Source: Paenibacillus pasadenensis (GTDB lineage: Bacteria > Bacillota > Bacilli > Paenibacillales > Paenibacillaceae). From it: a stretch of 64,000 bases of DNA. The notes under the pieces are model-generated. The model was given only the letters and a program-made list of their open reading frames with translations, was not told where the DNA came from and did not search any database. The stretch covers positions 124,001-188,000 of the forward strand of contig NZ_JAMBOT010000002.1 in assembly GCF_023715725.1 (NCBI RefSeq), written 5' to 3'. Positions 1 through 9,123 of the stretch are shown piece by piece. The position numbers and the translations under genes are program-made. Numbering within the stretch: the stretch's first letter is position 1; every line of letters begins with the position of its first letter.

Positions 1-188
1 ATACGCCAAGCACGTCAACGAGCCAGCAATTCAGCATTGTGGCGGTAGGCGGAGGTTACTTCAAGCTGGTTAACCGCGCGAGCGGCAAGGTGCTCGGCAA
101 TGCAGGCAGCGGCGCGGACGGAGCTATTATCGTCCAGGAAGCCGACGCTAACGAATGGTCGCAAAACTTCAGCTTCACGGCGCTTTAA
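1..188 (+). CDS. 3' end of a secreted glycosidase with RICIN (beta-trefoil) domain, partial
   Basis: Reading from base 3, about 61 residues remain before the TAA at 186-188. They match almost word for word the C-terminal RICIN/CBM13-type domain of the two complete genes that follow, including the S-Q-Q-F-S-I, G-S-G-A-D-G and E-W-S-Q-N-F-S-F motifs. The upstream part lies outside the window, but the tail identity makes a third GH43-RICIN paralog the best guess. Domain role (family knowledge): carbohydrate binding by a secreted enzyme. Whether the missing part is GH43 is inference. Confidence 0.8.
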   Translation, partial: TPSTSTSQQFSIVAVGGGYFKLVNRASGKVLGNAGSGADGAIIVQEADANEWSQNFSFTAL

Positions 189-201
189 TCGTAAAATCAA
201 T

Positions 202-250
202 GCATAAAACCGGCCTTTTCGGGGTTCCCCAGGAAAGGCCGGTTTTATGC
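202..250 (+). terminator. Hairpin terminator after the first GH43-RICIN gene
   Basis: Perfect 17-bp inverted repeat (gcataaaaccggccttt, 202-218; complement 234-250) around a 15-nt loop, 13 bases after the stop. The A-rich and T-rich ends of the stem would give a short U-tract, so it may work in both directions. Confidence 0.75.
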
Positions 251-338
251 AACAAAGTCGCCAGTGAAGAACTAGTAAATTTTTTATAATTCGACGGAAA
301 GGCATTGTTCAATTTTAGCTTATTGTGGTAATCTTTGA

Positions 339-353
339 GTGAAAACGCTCTAT
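339..353 (+). promoter_or_regulatory. Possible cre (CcpA) site upstream of GH43 gene
   Basis: gtgaaaacgctctat departs from the remembered Bacillus cre consensus WTGAAARCGYTTWNN at two positions. It lies about 190 bases before the next GH43 start in a 350-base gap that otherwise holds only the terminator at 202-250. Weak alone, but a full match precedes the following paralog. Confidence 0.35.
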
Positions 354-538
354 TTTTAAGTTGGCGGCAGGGGGGATGCATGGAAAGGCAATAAGGAGAA
401 TAGTTGTTGCATCTGCAGAGAGAGAGCAGCTTGAAGTGAAAGAGGTGTAGTTGAAGTAAACGAAAGTCAGGTACGGCCATTTTCGTAACCGGTTTCATGG
501 ATATTAAACAAAATCTCATGATGCATAGGAGTGACAAA

Positions 539-2089
539 ATGACCGTTTCAAACCAATTCCGGAAGAACGCTTTTTATTTAGTAACCGGTTTCTTGATTGT
601 ATTGTCTATGCTCGTTGCCGCACGTTCGGCTGAAGCCGCTCCCGAAACGATTGTGAACAATGCGGACTGGTACGATACGTCCGGCAATCCGATCTGGGCA
701 CAAGGCGGGTTTACGTTTAAGAAGGACGGCACCTATTACTGGTACGGCATGAACTATGAAATTCCCAATACGAAAAAAGTAAATCTGTACACGTCCACTG
801 ATCTGAAAAACTGGACGAAACAGACAAACGCAACGACTCCTGACTCGATCGTTGATTTCAGCACCATTAATGCTAAGCTTGACGCAATCGGCGATACGAC
901 GACAGGGCGCTTTGCTGAAACGCAATGGGTCGGACGTCCGGTCGTCGCGTACAACAGCCAAACCTCCAAATATGTCATGCTTATTGAATGGGGCAACGGA
1001 GATGGCAACGGCCGCGGAAAGCTTACCTTTTTCACGAGTGATACACCGCAGGGACCGTTCCAATATCAGAAATACATCGCTATGCCGGGCGGCTACAAAA
1101 TGGGCGACCTCGGGACGATCTTTACCGATTCGGACGGCAGCACCTACATTACGTACACGATCGATCACACCTACACCAACGGCGGGCTGCAAATCAGCAA
1201 GCTAACCTCGAATTACATGGACATCGCCGAGGTGACCAAAACCTTCGTTTCTACCGGTCCGTACAAAGAAGCTACTGCCTTGTTCAAACGGGGCTCCAAG
1301 TACATTATGCTGGCTTCGACGACCAACGGCTGGAGCTCCAGCCAAACCTGGTGTTATTCTGCTACCAGTCTGAACGGAACCTGGGCTAACCCTTACGTTT
1401 GCGCAACAAGTCCTTATTCAGGCAACTCGTTCGATACGCAGGTTGACCAGGTATTAACTGTTGAAGGCACGTCAGGCACCTCTTACATTTATTTCGGCGA
1501 CCGCTGGAACGGACGTTTTGCTGGCAGCACGGGCATAGGCCGCAATCAATGGTATCCGCTTACATTTGACAGCAACGGCGCACCGACGATTAACGGTCAT
1601 GCCAGCTGGATTCTGGATGCAGCGGCGGGAACATGGAGCGCTACCCCTGCTCCGCCCGTTGTGGACGTGACTAAAACCTACTCCATCTCCAACCGCTGGC
1701 CTGGAAAAGCTTTAGGCATCGTAGCCGGTTCAACGGCCAACTATGCCAAGCTGGAGCAGCGCGCTTACAGCGGGGCGGCAGGACAATCGTGGAAATTTAT
1801 CGATGCAGGCGGCGGTTATTACAACATCCGTAACGTGAACAGCGGACTGAACTTGACGCTTGGGGCCTCCACAGCAGAAAACGCGCAGGTGTCGCAGTAT
1901 GCGGCAAGCACGTCGACGAGCCAGCAATTCAGCATTGTGCCTGTAGGCGGAGGATACTTCAAGCTGGTTAACCGGGGCAGCGGAAAGGTGCTCGGCAACA
2001 CGGGAAACGGCGCTGAGGGCGCGATTATCGTACAGGAGACGGACACGAATCAATGGTCGCAAAACTTCAGCTTTACTGTGCTGCCTTAA
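539..2089 (+). CDS. Secreted glycoside hydrolase family 43-type protein with C-terminal RICIN domain
   Basis: 516 residues from ATG 539, chosen because AGGAG at 527-531 sits 7 bases before it; an in-frame ATG at 497 has no such site. A signal peptide (about 1-33, hydrophobic core then A-R-S-A-E-A-A) precedes a GH43-like five-bladed propeller (about 34-365, with D-G-T-Y-Y-W-Y-G-M and repeated W-x-G-R-P-V motifs) and a RICIN/CBM13-like beta-trefoil (about 375-516). The N-terminal pattern recalls exo-beta-1,3-galactanase-like GH43 subfamilies, so a role in trimming plant or microbial galactans is plausible; the substrate cannot be read from sequence. Near-identical copies lie on both sides. Confidence 0.85.
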   Translation: MTVSNQFRKNAFYLVTGFLIVLSMLVAARSAEAAPETIVNNADWYDTSGNPIWAQGGFTFKKDGTYYWYGMNYEIPNTKKVNLYTSTDLKNWTKQTNATTPDSIVDFSTINAKLDAIGDTTTGRFAETQWVGRPVVAYNSQTSKYVMLIEWGNGDGNGRGKLTFFTSDTPQGPFQYQKYIAMPGGYKMGDLGTIFTDSDGSTYITYTIDHTYTNGGLQISKLTSNYMDIAEVTKTFVSTGPYKEATALFKRGSKYIMLASTTNGWSSSQTWCYSATSLNGTWANPYVCATSPYSGNSFDTQVDQVLTVEGTSGTSYIYFGDRWNGRFAGSTGIGRNQWYPLTFDSNGAPTINGHASWILDAAAGTWSATPAPPVVDVTKTYSISNRWPGKALGIVAGSTANYAKLEQRAYSGAAGQSWKFIDAGGGYYNIRNVNSGLNLTLGASTAENAQVSQYAASTSTSQQFSIVPVGGGYFKLVNRGSGKVLGNTGNGAEGAIIVQETDTNQWSQNFSFTVLP

Positions 2090-2135
2090 TTGGGTCCATG
2101 CGTCAAGGGCAAATGTGATACTCTATGCTCAGCTT

Positions 2136-2150
2136 ATGAAAGCGCTTAAC
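2136..2150 (+). promoter_or_regulatory. Candidate cre site (catabolite repression)
   Basis: ATGAAAGCGCTTAAC fits WTGAAARCGYTTWNN at every position. It lies 86 bases before the second complete GH43-RICIN start and after the previous stop with no terminator between, so it may control a promoter in the 147-base gap. CcpA control is family knowledge for sugar-hydrolase genes; binding is inferred. Confidence 0.55.
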
Positions 2151-2236
2151 AAAGAGTCGAAAGGGGGCAATTAGCAAAACGAAGGCATGGAGTAATCGGC
2201 TATTTAAAAATACGAACGAAGAGGTGTCAGCTCATT

Positions 2237-3790
2237 ATGACAAGAACGGTCGGCTTTACGCTGCCTACAAAAATTATCACTTTGGTAACCGCTTTCATTA
2301 TGGCGATTACAGCGCTATTCGTAACTCCTGCTTTGGCGGCTCCGGTAGACATCGTGAACAATTCCAACTGGAACGATACCGACGGCAACGTGATTTGGAA
2401 TCAGGGCGGTTTTGTGATGAAAAAAGACGGAACGTACTACTGGTACGGCATGGACTATTCCGTCTCCGGCTCGAAACGAGTCAAGCTGTATACGTCCACC
2501 GACCTGAAAAACTGGACGAAACAGACCAATAGCTCGAATCCGAATTCAGTCGTTGACTTCAGCACGATTAATCCGAAGCTGAATGCGATCGGAGATACGA
2601 CGACGACGCAATTTACGGAATCACAATGGATTGGCCGTCCCGTAGTTGCTTACAACAGCTCCACCTCCAAATACGTCATGCTGATCGAGTGGAACAATTC
2701 AGACGGCAACGGCCGGAACAAGCTGGCGTTTTTCACAAGCAGCAGCGCTGCAGGACCGTTCACGTTCGACAATTTTGTCGCTAAGCCAAGCGGTTACAGC
2801 ATGGGCGATTTGGGCTCCATTTTCACGGATGCCGACGGCAGCACTTACATTACCTTCACGATCGACTATTTCCCGGTAAGCTACAACAGCGGCCTGCAAA
2901 TCACCAAGCTTTCCTCCAATTACTTGAGCCTTGCAGCGAACACAAAAACCTTCGTTTCCGGCTCTCCGCATAAAGAAGCGACAACGCTGTTCAAGTACGG
3001 CTCAAAGTATATCATGATGGCTTCAGCGACAAACGGCTGGGGCTCCAGCCAAACCTACTACTATACAACGACTAGCCTGACCGGAACGTGGTCGAATGTA
3101 GAGCAGCTGGCCGGCACAAGCCCGAGCTCCGGCAACTCCTTCGATACGCAAATCGACCAGGTGCTTCCGGTGGAAGGCACGTCCGGAACGGCTTACGTGT
3201 ACATGGGAGACCGTTGGAACAACTTTGGCGGCAGCACGGGAATCGGGCGCAATCAGTGGTATCCGCTGTCCTTCGACGCCAATGATAAACCGACGATTAA
3301 CGGCTATGGCGCATGGCAGCTGGACGCTGCGGCTGGTACGTGGACGACAGCGCCAAGCCCGGTTGATGAAACAAAAACCTATTCCATCTCGATCCGCTGG
3401 CCGGGCAAAGCTCTGGGCATCGTTGGCGGCTCGACGGCGAATAACGCCAAGATGGAGCAGCGCACGTACAGCGGAGCGGCAGGCCAATCCTGGAAGTTCA
3501 TCTCCGTTGGCGGCGGTTACTACAACATCCGCAATGTAAATAGCAACCTGAATCTGTCGCTCAGCGCCTCTACTGCTGACGGCACGCAGGTAATCCAGTA
3601 CACGCCAAGCACGTCAACGAGCCAGCAGTTCAGCATTTTGCCGGCAGGCGGCGGCTATTACAAGCTCATTAACCGCTATAGCGGCAAAGTGCTCGGCAAT
3701 GCGGGCAACGGTTCAGACGGAGCGATTCTCGTGCAAAGCACGGACGCAAACGAGTGGTCGCAAATGTTCAGCTTCACCGTTCTTCCATAA
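2237..3790 (+). CDS. Secreted GH43-type glycosidase with C-terminal RICIN domain, paralog 2
   Basis: 517 residues; ATG 2237 follows GAGGTG at 2221-2226. Same architecture as the gene upstream: signal peptide (about 1-34, ending T-P-A-L-A-A), GH43-like propeller (about 36-365) and RICIN beta-trefoil (about 372-517). The two proteins align over their full length with scattered substitutions and a few short indels, for example extra residues around D-Y-F-P-V-S-Y-N-S, so they arose by tandem duplication. Probably extracellular. Different loop residues in the propeller may mean different substrate preferences, which is inference. A terminator follows. Confidence 0.87.
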   Translation: MTRTVGFTLPTKIITLVTAFIMAITALFVTPALAAPVDIVNNSNWNDTDGNVIWNQGGFVMKKDGTYYWYGMDYSVSGSKRVKLYTSTDLKNWTKQTNSSNPNSVVDFSTINPKLNAIGDTTTTQFTESQWIGRPVVAYNSSTSKYVMLIEWNNSDGNGRNKLAFFTSSSAAGPFTFDNFVAKPSGYSMGDLGSIFTDADGSTYITFTIDYFPVSYNSGLQITKLSSNYLSLAANTKTFVSGSPHKEATTLFKYGSKYIMMASATNGWGSSQTYYYTTTSLTGTWSNVEQLAGTSPSSGNSFDTQIDQVLPVEGTSGTAYVYMGDRWNNFGGSTGIGRNQWYPLSFDANDKPTINGYGAWQLDAAAGTWTTAPSPVDETKTYSISIRWPGKALGIVGGSTANNAKMEQRTYSGAAGQSWKFISVGGGYYNIRNVNSNLNLSLSASTADGTQVIQYTPSTSTSQQFSILPAGGGYYKLINRYSGKVLGNAGNGSDGAILVQSTDANEWSQMFSFTVLP

Positions 3791-3820
3791 TAGAAGGAAA
3801 GTCAATTTTATTCGTGCATC

Positions 3821-3856
3821 AAGCCGGGCTCCTCGCTCAGAGGGGCCCGGCTTTTT
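3821..3856 (+). terminator. Terminator of the GH43 array
   Basis: aagccgggc (3821-3829) pairs with the complementary gcccggctt, followed by a T5 run. It starts 31 bases after the GH43 stop and separates the array from the glycosyltransferase gene. Confidence 0.85.
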
Positions 3857-3967
3857 ACGCGTATTATAAAAATCAAAGAAAATCCCTAAAACCGAACATT
3901 TCCAGCAGCATGCAGGATATGCTAATCTTTAACTAGCTATGCCGCCATGAGAGGAAGGTAGAACGAG

Positions 3968-6900
3968 TTGAAGCTTAGGTACATCACAATTGCTCTAGCG
4001 CTTGTGCTTCTAGCGGTATCGGTGCTGACGGGCCGCCAGCCCGTGTATGCGGCGGGAGAGCTGCTCGGAAACGGCAGCTTTGCATCGGTCAAGGACGGGC
4101 TCCCGGAGGGATGGAGCAAGGATGGTTACCGTCTGGACGAGGCTGTAACAAAGTGGTCCGTGGAAAAAGGCAGCGGAGGGGATCCGGCCAGCTTTGTCCG
4201 CGTGAGCAATGCGCAGCCCAATGATGCGCGCTGGCTGCAGCGCGCCGCCGTTGAGCCGGACAAGCTGTACAAGCTGAGCGCTCTCGTCCGGGCTTCCGAT
4301 GTGCCTGCGGGCGGAACCGGCGTCAATCTTTCCGTGCTTGGCGTTATGGAGACGTCCGACTCCCTCTATGATACTGCGGGTTCCTGGCAGACGGTGGAGG
4401 TGTACGGAAAGACGGGCGCTTCACAGACGGAGCTGGACGTTTTGCTTCGTGTTGGAGGATACGGAAGCGAGGCAACCGGCACGGGAGAGTTTGCAAATGT
4501 ATCGCTGATGGAAGCTGCGGAAGCGCCCGAAGGAGCAAAGGTGATCTCCTTTGATCCTGCATCCGCGCCGCCTGCTGGCGGAGGCGAAGAAACAGGCGCT
4601 CCGAAAGCTCCCGGTTTTCTGATCCCGTTCTCCGTGCTGAGCGGAATTTTGTTCCTTGGCTTGTTATGGATGGCCTGGAGCGCGCTCTACTCCAAGCAGG
4701 CTGCTGGCGGATGGGCCAACTCGCTGCGTATGCAGGAAATCGGTTCATCCCGCCGCACTCTTTGGATTGTGCTTGGAGCGGGGCTGCTGCTGCGGCTTGC
4801 GCTGGCGCCGACGATGCAGGGGCATCCGGTCGATTTTCCAGACTTCGCGATCTGGGCGGACCGCGCCTATTCGGTAGGCTTGAACGGCTTTTTCAGCGAT
4901 GACGTTTTTGCGGATTATCCGCCGGGCTACATCTATGTCCTATGGGTGCTGGGCATGCTCAAAAGCGTGTTTGGCCTGGCCTACGGCAGCGGCGCAGCGA
5001 TTATTCTGGTCAAGCTGCCTGCGCTGATTGCCGATCTTATCACCGCTTGGCTGCTGTACGATCTGGCCCGCAGCCGCTTCGGAACGCGGCTCAGCGTCTT
5101 TTTTGCCGCGCTGTACGTATTCAGTCCGGCGATCTGGCTTGACTCAGCGCTCTGGGCGCAGGTCGATTCCGTCATGACGCTGCTTGTCCTGCTTGCCGTA
5201 CGCTCTCTTTCCGGCGGCAAGTACGCGCCGGCGGCAGCCTGGCTGGCTGTTGCGGTGCTTGTGAAACCTCAGGCGGTGCTGTTCCTGCCGCTGCTGCTGT
5301 TTGCGCTGCTGCGCACTCGCCGGTTATCCGATTGGCTGAAGGCGGCCGGCGCGGGCATTGCCACAGCGCTGATAATGCTGCTGCCATTTGCCGTTGGTCG
5401 CGAGCCGTTATGGATTGTGCATCACTATCAGGCGATGTTCCAGTCCTATCCCTACGCAACGCTTAATGCGTTTAATGTGTACGGGCTATTCGGTCTGAAC
5501 GGCATTGATACGGCGAAAACATGGCTTGGATTGTCTTTGTCGACCTGGGGCAACGTCGGTGCGATTGTCGCGCTGGCGGTTATGGGTTTAATTTGCTGGA
5601 AAAAGGGCCGCGAGGGCATGTATTTGGCTGCCTTTGCCGGAGCGCTGTTCGTTTTCCTGCTCAAAACCGGCATGCATGAGCGGTATCTTTATCCCGCCCT
5701 TGCGTTTGCGCTGGCCGCGTTCCTCGTTTCCGGCAGCAAAAGGCTGCTGGCGCTGTACGGCGGACTGACGCTGACGGTGCTGGCGAATACCGCTCCGGTG
5801 CTGAAGGATGCCATCGAGCAGAACTTTTACCGCGCCAACGGCGACAGCCTGATGGTGAGTGTATCGGCGCTGCAGCTCGCAGCCGGAGCGCTGACGCTGT
5901 TCATCGTCTGGCAGCTGCTGCGGGGCGGAACGTTAGGCTCGCTGGCACTCACGGCAGACGGCCGCTGGCGGCTGCCGGACCCTGCGCCTGAGGGAGCTGG
6001 CGCCAGAGCGGCAGAAGGGAATCGCCCGGGCAGCTCCGACACGGAGCCGGCTGATTATGAAGATGAGATTTCTTCTGTGCCGAAGCGCAAGGAATGGCTG
6101 CCTGTCCTGCTGCTGGCCGCCGTTTATGCCGTGATGATGTTCTGGCAGCTCGGCGATGCCAAAGCGCCTGTTACGCCTTGGCTGCCTGACGGGCAAAACC
6201 GGGAAGTGACGGTGCAGCTGCAGGGAGAGGCCAAGCCTGTAGACCATATTATGCTTTACGCGGGCATCGGCTCCGGCACAGTGAACGTTTCCTTGTCAGC
6301 GGATGGCGTGAATTTTGGCGCTCCGGCGGAGCAAAAGCTCGACGGCGGCACCGTGTTCCAGTGGAAATCCGTCGGTGTGGACGGCCAGCTTATCAAAGCG
6401 GTGCGTATTACCGGAACGCCGGGCGTAACGCTCTATGAAGCGGGTGTTATTGATGCGGAGGGCCGCACGATGGCTTTTGAAGACAGCTCCGGCTCCACGC
6501 TGTTCGATGAGCAGAAGCTTGTCCCGGCTCAGCCGTCTTACCGCAACAGCATGTATTTTGATGAAATTTATCATGCGCGCACCGCCTTTGAGCATCTTTA
6601 CCGGATTGAGCCGTACGAAACGACTCATCCGCCGCTCGGCAAAGTCATCATTATGGCGGGCATCTCCATCTTCGGGATGAATCCGTTTGGCTGGAGGGTA
6701 ATGGGGGGCATAGCGGGCATTCTGCTTATTCCGGCGATGTATGCTCTGGCGCGCGGGCTGTTCCGCTCCCGCAAGGCGGGACTGCTGGCGGCCGGACTTA
6801 TCCTGCTGGACTTCATGCCGCTTGTCCAGTCGAGGATCGGCACGGTGGACACCTACGCAGTGCTGTTTATCATCATGAGTTACCACTTTATGAACCGGTT

Positions 6901-7771
6901 TGTCCAGCGCAATAAACCCGGGACGGCTCTGAGTCGCGTGCTGCTGCCGTTTATGCTGTCCGGTGTCTTTTTCGGGCTTGGGGCTTCGGTCAAATGGGTC
7001 GGCGTATACTCCGGCGCAGGGCTGGCCGTGCTGTTCTTCTGGTCGATGTACCGCCGCTGGAAATCGTCGCAGAACGCGAACGCAAACGAGACGGGCGAAA
7101 AGCGGGTTCCGCTGCTCATGATCGGAGCAGGCTTCCTGTTTTTCGTCGGCGTCCCTGCGGTCATCTATGTGCTGACCTATATCCCGTTCATGCTCGTTCC
7201 GGGGCCAGGCCACGGATTGATCAACGTGGTCAAATTCCAGAAGTTCATGTACGATTACCATTCCAAGCTGGTCGCTACGCATCCGTTCTCATCCACCTGG
7301 TGGGAATGGCCGATCATTCGCCGTCCGATCTGGTACTATGGCGGCTCCGGGCTTGAGCAAGGTCAAATCGCCAGCATCATGAGTCTGGGCAATCCGCTCA
7401 TCTGGTGGGCGGGCATCCCTTGTGCGATTGCGGCATTTGCAGCGGCGCTGCGCAAAAAACACCGCGCCATGCAAATTGTCAGCATCGGGCTGCTGTCGCA
7501 GTATTTGCCTTGGGTCGGCATTCCGCGGCTGACGTTTATTTACCACTATTATGCGACCGTACCGTTTCTGATTTTGTGCATCGTTTATGTGCTTATGGAG
7601 CTGCCGGACCGCTTCGGCAGACAGAGGGCAAAGGCGGTTACATGGGGGTATCTCGGCTTGGCTGCGCTGCTGCTCGTCATGTTCTATCCGGTATTAACCG
7701 GGCTGACAATCAGCAGAGAGTATGCGGACACCTTCCTGAAATGGTTCGATTCGTGGACGTTCTTTTCCTAA
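3968..7771 (+). CDS. Giant membrane glycosyltransferase: two GT-C modules fused, C-terminal PMT (GT39) family
   Basis: 1267 residues from TTG 3968, with AGGAAGG at 3952-3958. Order: signal peptide (1-29); extracytoplasmic beta-type domain (about 30-200) resembling a carbohydrate-binding jelly roll; first polytopic GT-C module (about 215-670) with acidic H-P-V-D-F-P-D-F near 287 and Y-P-P-G-Y; a cytosolic-looking charged linker (about 680-715); a second extracytoplasmic domain (about 740-850); then a protein-mannosyltransferase-like module with Y-F-D-E-I-Y-H near 862 and T-H-P-P-L-G-K. PMT enzymes (GT39) move mannose from a polyprenyl phosphate to acceptors outside the membrane. Having two GT-C catalytic halves in one chain is unusual. 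Acceptor unknown; cell-wall glycopolymer or protein O-glycosylation are both possible. Confidence 0.8.
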   Translation: MKLRYITIALALVLLAVSVLTGRQPVYAAGELLGNGSFASVKDGLPEGWSKDGYRLDEAVTKWSVEKGSGGDPASFVRVSNAQPNDARWLQRAAVEPDKLYKLSALVRASDVPAGGTGVNLSVLGVMETSDSLYDTAGSWQTVEVYGKTGASQTELDVLLRVGGYGSEATGTGEFANVSLMEAAEAPEGAKVISFDPASAPPAGGGEETGAPKAPGFLIPFSVLSGILFLGLLWMAWSALYSKQAAGGWANSLRMQEIGSSRRTLWIVLGAGLLLRLALAPTMQGHPVDFPDFAIWADRAYSVGLNGFFSDDVFADYPPGYIYVLWVLGMLKSVFGLAYGSGAAIILVKLPALIADLITAWLLYDLARSRFGTRLSVFFAALYVFSPAIWLDSALWAQVDSVMTLLVLLAVRSLSGGKYAPAAAWLAVAVLVKPQAVLFLPLLLFALLRTRRLSDWLKAAGAGIATALIMLLPFAVGREPLWIVHHYQAMFQSYPYATLNAFNVYGLFGLNGIDTAKTWLGLSLSTWGNVGAIVALAVMGLICWKKGREGMYLAAFAGALFVFLLKTGMHERYLYPALAFALAAFLVSGSKRLLALYGGLTLTVLANTAPVLKDAIEQNFYRANGDSLMVSVSALQLAAGALTLFIVWQLLRGGTLGSLALTADGRWRLPDPAPEGAGARAAEGNRPGSSDTEPADYEDEISSVPKRKEWLPVLLLAAVYAVMMFWQLGDAKAPVTPWLPDGQNREVTVQLQGEAKPVDHIMLYAGIGSGTVNVSLSADGVNFGAPAEQKLDGGTVFQWKSVGVDGQLIKAVRITGTPGVTLYEAGVIDAEGRTMAFEDSSGSTLFDEQKLVPAQPSYRNSMYFDEIYHARTAFEHLYRIEPYETTHPPLGKVIIMAGISIFGMNPFGWRVMGGIAGILLIPAMYALARGLFRSRKAGLLAAGLILLDFMPLVQSRIGTVDTYAVLFIIMSYHFMNRFVQRNKPGTALSRVLLPFMLSGVFFGLGASVKWVGVYSGAGLAVLFFWSMYRRWKSSQNANANETGEKRVPLLMIGAGFLFFVGVPAVIYVLTYIPFMLVPGPGHGLINVVKFQKFMYDYHSKLVATHPFSSTWWEWPIIRRPIWYYGGSGLEQGQIASIMSLGNPLIWWAGIPCAIAAFAAALRKKHRAMQIVSIGLLSQYLPWVGIPRLTFIYHYYATVPFLILCIVYVLMELPDRFGRQRAKAVTWGYLGLAALLLVMFYPVLTGLTISREYADTFLKWFDSWTFFS

Positions 7772-7787
7772 GCGATAGCCTACAATT

Positions 7788-7812
7788 GCCCCGGGCCGTG
7801 ATGGTTCGGGGC
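7788..7812 (+). terminator. Weak hairpin after glycosyltransferase gene
   Basis: gccccgggcc pairs imperfectly (G-U pairs) with ggttcggggc, 16 bases after the stop. There is only a short T-poor tail, so it may attenuate rather than stop transcription into the EamA gene. Confidence 0.45.
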
Positions 7813-7836
7813 TGTTGTATGAAAGGTGTTTTTGAA

Positions 7837-8739
7837 ATGGCTAAACGATTGTATATGGCGTTGATTTTGCTCAGCTTGATTTGGGGCGGGTCTTTCTTTT
7901 TTATCAAGCTGCTGCTGGAGTCGTCCGGTCCGTGGACGATCGCATTCCTGCGCGGAGCAACGGGGCTGTTGACGATTAGCTTAATCATGTTGATTTTTCG
8001 CAAGCCGTTCGGCTTGCGGGATATACCATGGCTGCCGGTGCTTGTCATGGCGGCTTTTAATACAGCCGTGCCGTGGGCGCTCATAGCTTTCAGCGAAACG
8101 CGAATAACCAGCGGAGTTGCGTCGGTCTTAAATGCAACAACTCCGCTCTGGACCATCGTAGTCGGAACGCTGTTTTTCCATGTGACGGCTGGACGAAGGC
8201 AGTGGGCAGGGATGCTGCTTTCTCTGGTCGGCATGATGATCTTATTAGGCGTGAACCCGGCAACCTTTATTACTGTAGACGGGCTTGGTTTTGTCTGTAT
8301 GCTCGCAGCGACGTTGTGTTACGGCATCGGCTCCCAGCTGTCTAAACGGCTGTCCAGCTTGAGCCTGTATCAGTCTACGTTTGGCACGCTGCTCTGTGCG
8401 ACGGTTCTCAGCCTTATTCCCGCCGTCCTGATGGACGGGCTGCAAATCGATGTTCCAACGGGCGGTGTTTATGCTTTTGCCGGGGCGCTGATCGGTCTCG
8501 GAGCTTTCGGTTCCGGCATCGCGTATGTTCTGTTCTATTACATGATCCAGAAGGGCAGTCCCGAATTTGCGACCATGGTAACCTATTTGGTACCGGCCAG
8601 CGCAATTATATGGGGATACTTTCTGCTGGATGAGGCCATCCATTGGAACCTGCTGGCTGGCCTGGCGGTTATTTTGGCAGGAGTGTTTCTGGCTACGGGG
8701 AGGCGTAAACGAGGGGCGGAGGCTCGAGGAGCCGGTTAA
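7837..8739 (+). CDS. EamA/DMT-family transporter (RhaT/YdcZ type)
   Basis: 300 residues from ATG 7837, preceded by AAAGGTG; a longer in-frame reading back to 7405 runs through the glycosyltransferase gene and is rejected. About ten hydrophobic segments form two EamA repeats (about 5-140 and 150-290), with L-I-W-G-G-S-F-F-F-I-K at the start of repeat one. Family members export or import small metabolites such as amino acids and nucleosides; the substrate cannot be told. It follows the glycosyltransferase by 65 bases and may be partly co-transcribed. Confidence 0.85.
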   Translation: MAKRLYMALILLSLIWGGSFFFIKLLLESSGPWTIAFLRGATGLLTISLIMLIFRKPFGLRDIPWLPVLVMAAFNTAVPWALIAFSETRITSGVASVLNATTPLWTIVVGTLFFHVTAGRRQWAGMLLSLVGMMILLGVNPATFITVDGLGFVCMLAATLCYGIGSQLSKRLSSLSLYQSTFGTLLCATVLSLIPAVLMDGLQIDVPTGGVYAFAGALIGLGAFGSGIAYVLFYYMIQKGSPEFATMVTYLVPASAIIWGYFLLDEAIHWNLLAGLAVILAGVFLATGRRKRGAEARGAG

Positions 8740-8777
8740 GTTTTTCCGAAGCGATTGCATTCCTTTGGTCTGCTATA

Positions 8778-8827
8778 AAATACATCAAACGCCGCCGGGA
8801 CATCGCCCGGCGGCGTTTGATGTATTT
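8778..8827. terminator. Perfect 22-bp hairpin, bidirectional terminator candidate
   Basis: Arms 8778-8799 and 8806-8827 are perfectly complementary around the loop acatcg. The inner stem is GC-only (cgccgccggg) and the outer part A/T-rich, so either strand gives a GC stem followed by a U-rich stretch. It lies 38 bases after the EamA stop. The rest of the 384-base gap up to 9123 is AT-rich, with no gene that can be supported. Confidence 0.7.
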
Positions 8828-9123
8828 GAATTTAGTAAGCCATAACAATAATGTTTCAATAGTTCAAGTTAGTTCACTGGATTATTAATTAGACAGCCAA
8901 ACAGCGATATAAAAGGGGTGCAGATTTGTATATAGTTTAAGATAAATGAGATGGCATTGAGTGGCTCATCGCTCTTTTTGATGAACAATATGTGTAAAAT
9001 TCAATACTTTTCAACCTGATATTGCCAATAACGAGTAAGATACATTAAGCTTCATATAAAGAGCCCTGAGTTTAGATAAAATGGATTTCGGTAATTAGGA
9101 TAAGAAAGGGGGGACGGTATACT

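Noticed and set aside
578..1192. Long minus-strand frame inside the GH43 gene
   Set aside because: It lies fully within the plus-strand gene, has no ribosome site and no recognisable motif; a shadow of GC-rich coding DNA.
6296..7282. 328-codon minus-strand frame inside the PMT-type gene
   Set aside because: Shadow of the real plus-strand gene with H/R/D/Q-rich nonsense composition.
7405..7836. 144-codon N-terminal extension of the EamA transporter
   Set aside because: It would overlap the end of the glycosyltransferase in another frame; the EamA fold starts at the ATG at 7837, which has its own ribosome site.
8830..9123. Phage or integrase remains next to the DUF3800 gene
   Set aside because: No integrase, repeat pair or tRNA is seen; only AT-rich sequence.
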